Positions 43,057 through 50,615 of a DNA stretch of 50,615 nucleotides are shown here, in pieces. The notes below the pieces were generated by a model. The model searched no databases. It was not told where the DNA came from and saw nothing but the letters and a program-made list of their open reading frames with translations. Where the stretch lies: assembly GCA_947177405.1 (NCBI GenBank), contig CAMWUJ010000014.1:1-50615 (forward strand), given 5' to 3'. A program made the position numbers and the translations under genes. The stretch's first letter is position 1, and each line of letters opens with the position of its first letter. The DNA is from an uncultured Porphyromonadaceae bacterium. Its GTDB lineage: Bacteria > Bacteroidota > Bacteroidia > Bacteroidales > Muribaculaceae.

Positions 43057-44370
43057 TCACTCTTCAATTCTAATGATTTTAGCACCCAAACGGTTCAATC
43101 TTGCATCTATATTTTCGTAACCACGATCAATCTGGTTAATATTCTGAATTTTACTCGTTCCTTTAGCTCCCATTGCCGCGATCAGCATGGCAATGCCGGC
43201 GCGAATGTCGGGAGAAACCATATCCGTGGCTCTCAGGCAATCGAACTTTCCTGCACCTATCACGGCTGCTCTATGCGGGTCACAAAGAATAATCTTCGCA
43301 CCCATATCAATAAGCTTATCCACAAAGAAAAGTCGGCTTTCAAACATCTTCTGATGAATCAAAACACTTCCCCTTGCCTGAGTTGCCACCACCAGAAGAA
43401 TACTTATTAGGTCGGGCGACAAACCGGGCCATGGAGCATCCGAAATAGTCATGATGGAACCATCAATGAATGTTTCTATTTCATAAATATCTTTTTGATT
43501 CACTCTGATGTCATCCCCCTCTATCTGTATCTTGACTCCGATACGATCGAATACATCGGGCATAAGTCCAAGATCCTTCACTCCAACATCCTTGAGAAGA
43601 AGATTTGATCCTGTCATGGCAGCCATTCCGATGAAACTTCCAACCTCAATCATATCAGGCAGCAACCGATGAGTGGTGCCCCCAAGACTATCCACACCTT
43701 CTATCCTGAGAAGATTAGACCCAATGCCTTCTATCTTGGCCCCCATCCCACACAACATCTTGCACAATTGCTGGATATAAGGCTCGCATGCAGCGTTATA
43801 TATAGTAGTCACACCCTCGGCAAGGACGGCGGCCATTATTATATTGGCTGTACCGGTGATTGATGCTTCATCAAGCAGCATATAGGTTCCTTTGAGACGA
43901 CCGTTGGAAGTAATGGTATAAGTGCGGCTCCCGGAGTCATAATTGAAATTAGCGCCTAATTTCTGCAAACCTATAAAATGCGTATCAAGACGACGACGTC
44001 CGATCTTATCACCACCCGGTTTCGGAAGGATAGCCTTTCCGAAGCGAGCCACAAGAGGCCCCAGAATCATTACCGATCCTCGGAGCGATTGCGCTTTCTT
44101 CTTATATTTCTCGGAAGTGATATACCCTAAATCAATATCATCCGCCTGAAACTCACATTCTTCCGGCGTGTTATATTTCACTTTAACACCCATCTCCGCA
44201 AGAAGATTTATCAGATTTCTCACATCTGAAATTGCGGGAAGATTTGAAATTGTTACTTTCTTGTCGGTTAGAAGCACCCCACAAATTACCTCTAAAGCCT
44301 CATTCTTAGCACCTCTGGGACTGATTTCTCCATGAAGGCTATGGCCTCCCTCTACAATAAAACTACTCAT
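43057..44370 (-). CDS. murA: UDP-N-acetylglucosamine 1-carboxyvinyltransferase, Asp-type active site
   Basis: A 437-residue enzyme for the first committed step of peptidoglycan synthesis, adding enolpyruvyl from PEP to UDP-GlcNAc. The fold is clear from SLHGEISPRGAKNEAL and LRGSVMILGPLVARFGKA. The loop that carries Cys115 in E. coli (GGCTIG) here reads GGDKIG with D121. This Cys-to-Asp form is known to be active but not alkylated by fosfomycin. It lies six bases behind the DUF4290 gene within the leftward operon. Confidence 0.97.
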   Translation of the reverse strand: MSSFIVEGGHSLHGEISPRGAKNEALEVICGVLLTDKKVTISNLPAISDVRNLINLLAEMGVKVKYNTPEECEFQADDIDLGYITSEKYKKKAQSLRGSVMILGPLVARFGKAILPKPGGDKIGRRRLDTHFIGLQKLGANFNYDSGSRTYTITSNGRLKGTYMLLDEASITGTANIIMAAVLAEGVTTIYNAACEPYIQQLCKMLCGMGAKIEGIGSNLLRIEGVDSLGGTTHRLLPDMIEVGSFIGMAAMTGSNLLLKDVGVKDLGLMPDVFDRIGVKIQIEGDDIRVNQKDIYEIETFIDGSIMTISDAPWPGLSPDLISILLVVATQARGSVLIHQKMFESRLFFVDKLIDMGAKIILCDPHRAAVIGAGKFDCLRATDMVSPDIRAGIAMLIAAMGAKGTSKIQNINQIDRGYENIDARLNRLGAKIIRIEE

Positions 44371-44376
44371 AATCTT

Positions 44377-44973
44377 CTATTTCTTTTTCTTCTTGTTCTT
44401 TCCGGGGAGATTTATTTCCACCTCCTTGAATTCATGCAAAAGATATTTCGAAGGATCCAGATTGATTCTTCCACCGGAATATTCAGCAAGATCACGCAGT
44501 ATCTTTGCATCATCTACACCTTCCTTATTATGGGTCAGCATGAGTTTCTTCATGTGGTGGGCAATCATGGATATAAGAATATCTTTCTCTTCACCATCCT
44601 CCATATCAGAGACTATTCCAATCATCTTCTCGATATTCTTACCATAATGTCGGTAGCGCATGGAAGAAGCTGTATAAGGAATCCTATCAGGCACCGGGTG
44701 TAAAAGTTCGGCAGTGATAACCTCGCATGGAAAATCTATATCAAGACTGAACTGAGACATTATATTCAAATGATTCCAAATCTGAGTTTTGTCTCCTTTC
44801 TCTCCAACGAGTTCGGGAAATAGGTTTGCCATCACATCCACCAAAGCATACGCACAGCGGGTTCTCTCCTCTCTGTCTTCTATACTGCAGCAATGTTTCA
44901 CCAGGCCTTCAACATTTCTGCCAAATTCAGGAAGTATTATAGGTGAATTATCTGTATTATATGGTAACATCAT
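44377..44973 (-). CDS. DUF4290 family protein
   Basis: A 198-residue protein restricted to Bacteroidetes and recognised by MLPYNTDNSPIILPEFGRNVEGLVKHC and RTRCAYALVDVMANLFPEL. It ends in a lysine run (NKKKKK). It is soluble, helical and of unknown function. It is regularly found directly before murA, as here, which suggests a link to envelope growth but proves nothing. Two successive ATGs (44973, 44970) are possible starts; the first overlaps the tsaB stop as ATGA. Confidence 0.9.
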   Translation of the reverse strand: MMLPYNTDNSPIILPEFGRNVEGLVKHCCSIEDREERTRCAYALVDVMANLFPELVGEKGDKTQIWNHLNIMSQFSLDIDFPCEVITAELLHPVPDRIPYTASSMRYRHYGKNIEKMIGIVSDMEDGEEKDILISMIAHHMKKLMLTHNKEGVDDAKILRDLAEYSGGRINLDPSKYLLHEFKEVEINLPGKNKKKKK

Positions 44974-45668
44974 TCTTTAAGTTTATTATTTGCTACTGTG
45001 GTTTGATATTCTTTCAGATATTCCGGGGTGGCATAAGCCAAATCGAGAAAATTCCCTTCACGATAATATTTCTCGGAAAGGGCAAGCATATCTCTTGCCA
45101 TCGGCATAAGACCTGAAATCCAGAAAGCATTATCACTTTTTATCACATCCATTGCCTTATCGGATCCATCTCCCATGAAATAAAGAGTTCTATCTTTCAA
45201 TAAATCCTGATAAGACTCATTATCCAGTATTTTGGATCCGGGACCTTCCACAGGGTTTAAAGCGAAATCATAGACTCCGGTGAAGACCTCCATTCTCCTT
45301 GCATCTATCATCGGCACAAGGAGTTCATCTCCCTTGAAATCGAGATTCCTGAACATTGCCTTAACCGCGAGAATTTGTAGAGTGCTAACACCTATTAAAG
45401 GAATATTTCTGCTGAAGGCGAGACCCTTTGCAAGTGAAAGCCCTATACGTAAACCGGTATATGAACCGGGACCGATACTCACAGCCACTGCGTCAAGAGG
45501 AATATCTTTTCTTTTCAATTCAAGAATGCATTTCTCCACAAAGGGAGCCAGAACCTCTGCATGGCGCATCCCCTCATGATCTTCGAGTTGATATTCCACC
45601 ATGCCGTCACGGGTTAATGCGACACTGCATATTTTCCCGGAGGTTTCTATGTTTAATATGGTAGCCAT
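44970..45668 (-). CDS. tsaB: tRNA threonylcarbamoyladenosine biosynthesis protein TsaB
   Basis: A 232-residue ASKHA-fold protein. It pairs with TsaD (not in the window) to make t6A37 on tRNAs that read ANN codons. The N-terminal LNIETSGKICSVAL and the dimer-forming VSIGPGSYTGLRIGLSLAKGLAFS are typical. Length is normal. It starts three bases behind the FAD-dependent gene and overlaps DUF4290 by four bases. Confidence 0.95.
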   Translation of the reverse strand: MATILNIETSGKICSVALTRDGMVEYQLEDHEGMRHAEVLAPFVEKCILELKRKDIPLDAVAVSIGPGSYTGLRIGLSLAKGLAFSRNIPLIGVSTLQILAVKAMFRNLDFKGDELLVPMIDARRMEVFTGVYDFALNPVEGPGSKILDNESYQDLLKDRTLYFMGDGSDKAMDVIKSDNAFWISGLMPMARDMLALSEKYYREGNFLDLAYATPEYLKEYQTTVANNKLKE

Positions 45669-45671
45669 TTA

Positions 45672-47240
45672 TTAAATATTTTCCAATTTCTTTTTATAAG
45701 CTTTAACAGCATTCATACCGTCAATTGCAGCTGAGACAATCCCCCCTGCGTAACCTGCCCCCTCTCCCACAGGATAGAGGTTCTCAATCTCCACATGTTC
45801 ATATGTGTCGCGATCCCGGGGAAGGCGTACTGGAGAAGAAGTGCGCGACTCAAGGCCAACAAGAATTGCATCATTTGTAAGAAATCCCTTTCTCTTCTTT
45901 CCGAATTGCCGGAAGCCATCTTTAAGACGCTCGCTGATGAAGGGAGGAAGAAGAGAAGAAAAGTCATCACTGTGAATCCCGGGTGCATAGCTGGTCTTAG
46001 GCAATGAAACTGATTTACGACCTTCTATAAAATCAACCATCCGCTGAGCCGGAGCGTTTATGCTTCCTCCCGATTTCTCAAAAAAATCTTTTTCAAGATT
46101 CTCTTGAAAAGTCAAAAGAGCCAACTCACCCTTTTCTGCATACTCGGGAAAATCCTCAGGATGAATCTCAACCACCATCCCTGAATTACTTTTGTCTCCT
46201 GCACGTGCGGATGCCGACATTCCATTCACTACCAGCTCACCCTCTCCGCTGCCAGCAGGTACGATCACTCCTCCCGGACACATACAGAAAGAATAGACTC
46301 CTCTTCCGCCACTCTGGGTAACAAAAGAATATTCTGCAGCCGGGAGATATTTTCCCCTTCCTGAGGGATTATGATACTGTATTGAATCGATAAGCTGCTG
46401 AGGATGTTCGAGCCTTACTCCGATTGCTATTCCTTTTGCCTCCATTTTCACACCCTGAGAATATATTCTCTTAATGAAATCACGGGCAGAATGTCCGTTG
46501 GCAAGCATTACGGCCCCCCGATATTCATTCCCATCGCTATCTATCACTCCTACTGCACATCCTTTCTCGAAAATTATCTTTTCTGCCTTAGTAGAGAAAA
46601 GCACCTTCCCTCCACATGAAATGATTTCTTCTCTTATTGCCTTGATTATCCGGGGAAGACGATCGCTCCCTATATGGGGATGAGCATCTACAAGAATATC
46701 GGGAGATGCCCCAAATTGCACCAATAATTGAAGAACCTCTTCATTATCCCCTCGCTTTTTGCTACGGGTGTAGAGTTTGCCATCACTAAAAGCACCGGCT
46801 CCTCCTTCTCCATAACAATAATTTGAGGCTGGATTGATCTCCTTCTTCCTGCTGATATCAGCTATATCTTTTCTCCGGGAATCCACATCTTTCCCTCGCT
46901 CAAGCAAGATAGGACGGATGCCGGAATCTATACATTTCAAAGCAGCGAACAAGCCCGCAGGACCGGCCCCTACTATTATCATTGAAGGTGCGGTAGAATC
47001 TAATGAATGGAATTCCTTAGGTGAAAATAAGGTGGGAAGACGATAATCGTCCCCGGTAGCAATTTTTATCGACAAATTGATTTTTACTTTGCTTCCACGC
47101 GCATCAACTGATCTTTTCCAGATGCGATAATCGTTTATCTCTTCCGGATGTATTTTTAATTCCTTTGCAATCCGTTTTCTCAGCTCTCTTGGCTCGCCGG
47201 CAGTGCGTGGGTCTGTCTGAAGGATGATATCATGTTGCAT
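45672..47240 (-). CDS. FAD-dependent oxidoreductase (COG2509-like)
   Basis: A 522-residue flavoprotein started at the ATG at 47240 (MQHDIILQTDPR). The FAD-binding motif is GAGPAG (91-96) with the acidic end ILLERG after it, and the region GEGGAGAFSDGKLYTR is the family signature. The final GYAGGIVSAAIDGMNA closes the FAD site. An N-terminal domain of about 80 residues precedes the flavin fold. The substrate is unknown. It is first in the FAD-tsaB-DUF4290-murA run, and the -7 element lies only four bases before its ATG. Confidence 0.88.
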   Translation of the reverse strand: MQHDIILQTDPRTAGEPRELRKRIAKELKIHPEEINDYRIWKRSVDARGSKVKINLSIKIATGDDYRLPTLFSPKEFHSLDSTAPSMIIVGAGPAGLFAALKCIDSGIRPILLERGKDVDSRRKDIADISRKKEINPASNYCYGEGGAGAFSDGKLYTRSKKRGDNEEVLQLLVQFGASPDILVDAHPHIGSDRLPRIIKAIREEIISCGGKVLFSTKAEKIIFEKGCAVGVIDSDGNEYRGAVMLANGHSARDFIKRIYSQGVKMEAKGIAIGVRLEHPQQLIDSIQYHNPSGRGKYLPAAEYSFVTQSGGRGVYSFCMCPGGVIVPAGSGEGELVVNGMSASARAGDKSNSGMVVEIHPEDFPEYAEKGELALLTFQENLEKDFFEKSGGSINAPAQRMVDFIEGRKSVSLPKTSYAPGIHSDDFSSLLPPFISERLKDGFRQFGKKRKGFLTNDAILVGLESRTSSPVRLPRDRDTYEHVEIENLYPVGEGAGYAGGIVSAAIDGMNAVKAYKKKLENI

Positions 47241-47244
47241 GATG

Positions 47245-47252
47245 CAAATATA
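47245..47252 (-). promoter_or_regulatory. -7 element before the FAD gene operon
   Basis: Minus-strand TATATTTG fits the consensus exactly, four bases before the ATG at 47240. No clear -33 TTG is present 20 bp upstream. If real, the mRNA is leaderless or nearly so. Confidence 0.5.
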
Positions 47253-47301
47253 ACATTTTTTTTGCAGAATCACCTCCTCTTATCAGCGATATTAACCCCT
47301 T

Positions 47302-47333
47302 TTTGATTATATCGCCTGAAATGTTTAAATTTG
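47302..47333 (+). promoter_or_regulatory. Promoter of the HAD-rarA pair (TTTG, TAAATTTG)
   Basis: TTTG at 47302-47305 and TAAATTTG at 47326-47333 are 20 bp apart, a full consensus match. The predicted leader is about 83 nt. Confidence 0.75.
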
Positions 47334-47422
47334 TATTGGAATCGGAATCAAAATAAAGTGAGGCTGTCTCTCCGACATAAAAGGATTTCGATATAAGAAG
47401 TTTAATCAAATAGAATTATTAA

Positions 47423-48079
47423 ATGAACTCTGACATAGGATTTTTATTCGATCTTGACGGTGTCTTGATAGATAGTGAGAGTGAATATACTAAAATATGG
47501 GCTGAAATCGACCGGCGTTTCCCTACAAAGGTAGATAATCTCCCTATTATAATAAAGGGAATGACACTTGTGGATATAATTGATAAATACTTTCCCATAC
47601 CTGAATACAGAGAGGCTGTGCCCCGGTTGCTTTATGAACTGGAAGCTGAAATGAAATATGAGTGGCTTCCCGGTGCTCGCAGGCTACTTGAAGTCCTTAG
47701 TGAGAAGAAAATCCCAAAAGCTCTGGTAACAAGCAGCAATATGATGAAGATGAGGAAGCTTTATCTCCAACATCCTTATATGGAAACAATGTTCGACCAT
47801 ATCGTTACAGGCGATCAGGTAAAGAAATCAAAACCAGACCCGGAGGGTTATCTTCTGGGCGCAGGTCTTATCGGTCGAACCCCCAAGAAATGTGTGGTGT
47901 TTGAAGATTCCCTTCAAGGAGTGAAGGCGGGAAGAAGCGCAGGCGCCTATGTAGTCGGAGTGGCGGGGACTCTAAAGAGGGAGGTTCTTGCACCTTTTTC
48001 CGACATAGTGGTTGACACGCTTGAAAACATTGATATAGAATCAATTGTTTTAGCTTTAAAAGAACGAGATAATGAATAG
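47423..48079 (+). CDS. HAD-family phosphatase (beta-phosphoglucomutase-like)
   Basis: A 218-residue haloacid-dehalogenase protein with a helical cap. Motif I is FDLDGVLID with D10 and D12, motif II is ALVTSSN, motif III is the Lys in KKSKPDPEGY, and motif IV is VFEDSLQGVKAG. It hydrolyses or transfers phosphate from sugar phosphates or nucleotides; the precise substrate cannot be read from sequence. The stop overlaps rarA by eight bases, so the two are coupled. Confidence 0.9.
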   Translation: MNSDIGFLFDLDGVLIDSESEYTKIWAEIDRRFPTKVDNLPIIIKGMTLVDIIDKYFPIPEYREAVPRLLYELEAEMKYEWLPGARRLLEVLSEKKIPKALVTSSNMMKMRKLYLQHPYMETMFDHIVTGDQVKKSKPDPEGYLLGAGLIGRTPKKCVVFEDSLQGVKAGRSAGAYVVGVAGTLKREVLAPFSDIVVDTLENIDIESIVLALKERDNE

Positions 48080-49358
48080 AAACATTCCTCTGGCCGAGCG
48101 TCTGCGGCCTTCCTCTCTTGAAGATTACATCGGCCAGAAACATCTGGTCGGAGAAAACGGTGTAATCAGAAAGATGATAGAGACAGGGAGAGTGAACTCA
48201 TTTATTCTCTGGGGACCTCCCGGAGTGGGAAAAACAACTCTGGCGAAAATAATCGCAAAGCAAATAGATGTGCCATTCTATACACTTTCAGCTGTTACTT
48301 CCGGAGTTAAGGAAGTAAGGGAGGTGCTCCAGAAATGCGAAGCTGATTCCAGAAGCATGTTTGTGAAGGGACGACCAATCCTCTTCATCGATGAGATTCA
48401 TAGGTTCAATAAGAGCCAACAAGATTCTTTATTGGGAGCCGTGGAGAAAGGCACCGTAACATTGGTAGGCGCGACAACTGAGAATCCTTCGTTTGAAGTG
48501 ATACGACCTCTTCTTTCAAGAGCACAGGTTTATACTCTTAAATCTTTAGATAAAGAAGACCTGATAAATCTTCTCGAACGTGCTATTTCGCAAGATGAAA
48601 TTCTAAAAAAAAGAGTATTCAAAATAGAGTCTGACAGAGCACTCCTGAGGCATGCGGGAGGCGATGCAAGAAAACTACTAAATACTCTCGACCTAATAGA
48701 ACAATCCACTCCCGATGATCAGCCTGTGATTATAAATGACAATATAGTCACTTCACGCCTTCAAGAAAATCCTGCGGCTTATGATAGAAACGGAGAGATG
48801 CATTATGATATAATTTCAGCTTTCATCAAATCAATCAGAGGAAGTGATCCACAGGCAGCTGTCTATTGGCTTGCACGTATGGTTGCCGGCGGAGAGGACC
48901 CGGCTTTTATTTGCCGAAGATTAATGATTCTTGCTGCTGAAGATATCGGACTGGCTAATCCTAATGCCCTTCTCCTTGCTAATGCCACGTTCGATGCTCT
49001 GAACAAAATCGGATGGCCGGAAGGACAAATAATATTATCAGAATGTGCAATTTATTTAGCCAATTCACCTAAAAGTAACTCGGCCTACTGTGCTATTCAT
49101 GCCGCCATGAATGAAGTTTCTGATACCGGAGATCTTCCTGTCCCACTCCATCTCAGGAACGCTCCTACAAAACTTATGGCCGATTTAGGTTATCACAAGG
49201 GTTACAAATATGCTCATGATTATCAAGACAACTTCGTGAGTCAACAATATCTGCCGGATGGAGTTTCAAATTCTGTGTTCTGGACACCGGGAAATAACCC
49301 CTCGGAATTGAAGATGCAACAACGACTTGACTCCCTTATTCATGAGAAAAGAACTTGA
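48072..49358 (+). CDS. rarA: Replication-associated recombination protein A
   Basis: A 428-residue AAA+ clamp-loader-like ATPase (MgsA) that acts at stalled replication forks and collapsed ends. Walker A is GPPGVGKT (48-55), Walker B is ILFIDEIHRF (103-112), and sensor 1 is TLVGATTENPS. The C-terminal helical domain contains SIRGSDPQAAVYWLARMVAGGEDP and DIGLANPNAL, the RarA signature. Length is normal. It is followed by a long AT-rich hairpin. Confidence 0.97.
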   Translation: MNRNIPLAERLRPSSLEDYIGQKHLVGENGVIRKMIETGRVNSFILWGPPGVGKTTLAKIIAKQIDVPFYTLSAVTSGVKEVREVLQKCEADSRSMFVKGRPILFIDEIHRFNKSQQDSLLGAVEKGTVTLVGATTENPSFEVIRPLLSRAQVYTLKSLDKEDLINLLERAISQDEILKKRVFKIESDRALLRHAGGDARKLLNTLDLIEQSTPDDQPVIINDNIVTSRLQENPAAYDRNGEMHYDIISAFIKSIRGSDPQAAVYWLARMVAGGEDPAFICRRLMILAAEDIGLANPNALLLANATFDALNKIGWPEGQIILSECAIYLANSPKSNSAYCAIHAAMNEVSDTGDLPVPLHLRNAPTKLMADLGYHKGYKYAHDYQDNFVSQQYLPDGVSNSVFWTPGNNPSELKMQQRLDSLIHEKRT

Positions 49359-49396
49359 TGAGACTTATATAAACTTTACCTCATACTTATTTGTAT

Positions 49397-49440
49397 AATA
49401 TATACATTAATGACCAAACATTAATGTATATATTTTTTAT
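49397..49440 (+). terminator. AT-rich terminator after rarA
   Basis: AATATATACATTAATG and CATTAATGTATATATT form a perfect 16-bp stem with a six-base loop (ACCAAA) followed by TTTTTAT. The stem is AT-rich, but its length makes it stable. Confidence 0.75.
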
Positions 49441-49468
49441 AACTCGATTCTATAAATAACTTATATTT

Positions 49469-50191
49469 ATGAACAAAATATGCCTATTGCTTTTAGCAGC
49501 CACTTCCACATTCTCCTGCTTTGCTCAAGACAAAGGAATGGAAAATGCCAACAATAAGCCGTACTTGGGACTCAGGCTTTCAATCGATGCCTCTATACCC
49601 ACTGATTTAAAAACTACAGAAGGTTCGCTTTCCACTTCCTCAAATATTTTCGGCACCGGAGGTGGAGTTGCTCTCGGAGCTGTGTATAACATTCCTATCG
49701 TGGCCAATCTATTTGTGGAACCGGGAGTGGATTTCTACTATCATACAAACTCAATAAACATGGGAAATTATTTCCAGGAATCCGATGTATTCAACACCGA
49801 TTTCCAGAACAGATCGTTGAGAAAATTCGGTATGAGGATTCCTGTAGAGATTGGTTATCGATATGATTTTGATAGCTCAATTTCAGCATCGATATTCACC
49901 GGTCCTGTATTGAATATTGGGTTTTCAAATGACTATTGTGTCACTACTACCGAACTTGAAGGGGTAAAATATCACGATTCCGGATCTATGTATTATTCCC
50001 CTCTCTACCAAATGCAAAGAGCAAACTTCTCTTGGAGATTCGGTGTTGGAGTTAACTTCCTAAAGAACTATTATGTGGCATTGAGTGGAGATGTAGGAAT
50101 GTTGAATATGATCAAAAACAACTCCGAACATCTAAAGAAATCGATGCATGAGAATGGTTTTCAGCTCACACTCGGATATAACTTTAAATAG
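49469..50191 (+). CDS. Outer-membrane beta-barrel protein (porin family, PorT-like)
   Basis: A 240-residue exported protein with signal peptide MNKICLLLLAATSTFSCFAQ. The mature sequence alternates hydrophobic and polar residues in strand-length blocks (VALGAVYNIPIVANLFVEPGVDFYYH, MRIPVEIGYRYDF, SWRFGVGVNFLKNYYVALSGDVGM) and ends in a strand closing with GYNFK, as expected for a small eight-stranded barrel. The role is unknown. No promoter of the usual pattern is clear in the 34 bp after the rarA terminator. Confidence 0.85.
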   Translation: MNKICLLLLAATSTFSCFAQDKGMENANNKPYLGLRLSIDASIPTDLKTTEGSLSTSSNIFGTGGGVALGAVYNIPIVANLFVEPGVDFYYHTNSINMGNYFQESDVFNTDFQNRSLRKFGMRIPVEIGYRYDFDSSISASIFTGPVLNIGFSNDYCVTTTELEGVKYHDSGSMYYSPLYQMQRANFSWRFGVGVNFLKNYYVALSGDVGMLNMIKNNSEHLKKSMHENGFQLTLGYNFK

Positions 50192-50615
50192 CATCTCTTA
50201 AACCATAGCGAAAGTAAACTTTCTATAACTTATTAAAAATATCATGTAAACACAACGCTATAAAAATATCAAAATAACCTCCGAATTCATGACAGTCAGT
50301 CATTTTTCGGAGGTTATTATATTCTAAATAATTATACATAAAATATAAAATTACCTCAGAACCGACTATCAGAAGAATAATATAATAAAAACTTAAAACC
50401 ATCTTCTCTATGATACGAAACCAAGATGATATCAATATAGAAAGTTGGTACTGATGAGAGAGTGAAAAGCAGCCAATTGAAAATCGGCAAGTATCAATAA
50501 AATGAAAAATGGCGAGACAAAAAGATCCGCAAGGGTTAATAAAAGAAGGTAAAATAATTTCATAACGTTCTTAAATAAGTTTAAACGAATTCTATAACCG
50601 ATATATTTATAAAAT
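50192..50615. other. 424-bp end region with no convincing gene
   Basis: The region holds a strong hairpin at 50273-50318 and otherwise AT-rich DNA. On the minus strand a 43-codon ORF (50563-50432) starts MKLFYLLLLTLADLF and encodes a very hydrophobic peptide. It has no recognisable promoter and is not called as a gene. Confidence 0.6.
50273..50318. terminator. Strong hairpin, probable bidirectional terminator
   Basis: AATAACCTCCGAA (50273-50285) pairs perfectly with TTCGGAGGTTATT (50306-50318), and inside the loop ATGAC pairs with GTCAT. On the minus strand the stem is followed by T-rich DNA (TTGATATTTTTAT), so it would end a leftward transcript entering from the right; it may also end the beta-barrel gene transcript. 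Confidence 0.65.

Noticed and set aside
50223..50435. 70-codon leftward ORF through the terminal hairpin
   Set aside because: It runs through a strong terminator-like stem, begins with TTG and has no family match. A frameshifted join with the 43-codon ORF before it was considered, but nothing supports it.

Overview
The window looks like an ordinary chromosomal segment from a Bacteroidales bacterium, most likely near Muribaculaceae or a related family. This rests on gene content (paired methylmalonyl-CoA mutase subunits, DUF4290-murA-rimM synteny, carboxynorspermidine decarboxylase, an ACT-less SerA, a housekeeping HSDR_N protein). It also rests on promoters matching the Bacteroidetes primary sigma-factor pattern (TTG or TTTG, about 20 bp, TAnnTTTG), and on weak or absent Shine-Dalgarno sequences. 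The genus is inferred, not proven. No rRNA, CRISPR array, phage, conjugative element or intact insertion sequence was seen.

Layout. 1-155: the 3' part of tRNA-Gly and a complete tRNA-Leu with a terminator. 226-4264: a UDG-superfamily glycosylase convergent with a leftward set (M23 peptidase, MerR regulator, UvrD-like helicase). Its promoter is interlocked with that of alaS. 4264-11011: alaS, then uvrA with a lipoprotein and a membrane-anchored protein behind it. 11065-11255: a 191-bp imperfect inverted-repeat (MITE-like) element. 11311-13824: a large soluble Ser/Thr kinase with an unrecognised C-terminal half. 13856-16971: leftward Yip1-like protein, smpB and a U32 (RlhA-like) protein. 17047-21050: methylmalonyl-CoA mutase mutA-mutB. 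21242-23299: radA and an ftsE-like ATPase. 23446-25589: rightward serine synthesis (serC, serA), preceded by a candidate 31-aa upstream ORF. 25710-27631: leftward tpiA, SPOR protein, folE. 27977-34280: uvrB, YgiQ radical SAM protein, S9 peptidase lipoprotein. 34468-37128: Ca2+ P-type ATPase. 37252-41347: HSDR_N nuclease-like protein, PcrA/UvrD helicase, nspC. 41419-47240: a leftward run of FAD protein, tsaB, DUF4290, murA, rimM, an acidic protein and an OmpA-like protein. 47423-50191: HAD phosphatase, rarA and an outer-membrane beta-barrel protein. The last 424 bp hold a strong hairpin and no convincing gene.

Functional themes are DNA repair and replication rescue (glycosylase, two UvrD-type helicases, uvrA, uvrB, radA, rarA), translation quality control (alaS, smpB, rimM, tsaB, RlhA-like, two tRNAs), envelope biogenesis (M23, murA, OmpA, SPOR, beta-barrel, ftsE) and central metabolism (mutAB, serCA, tpiA, folE, nspC). 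The observations most worth checking are the face-to-face promoters at 4203-4236, the inverted-repeat element beside the orphan kinase, the serC upstream ORF with a Cys-Cys pair, the MurA Cys-to-Asp active-site change, the Lys-type SerA active site, and promoters that imply almost leaderless mRNAs.
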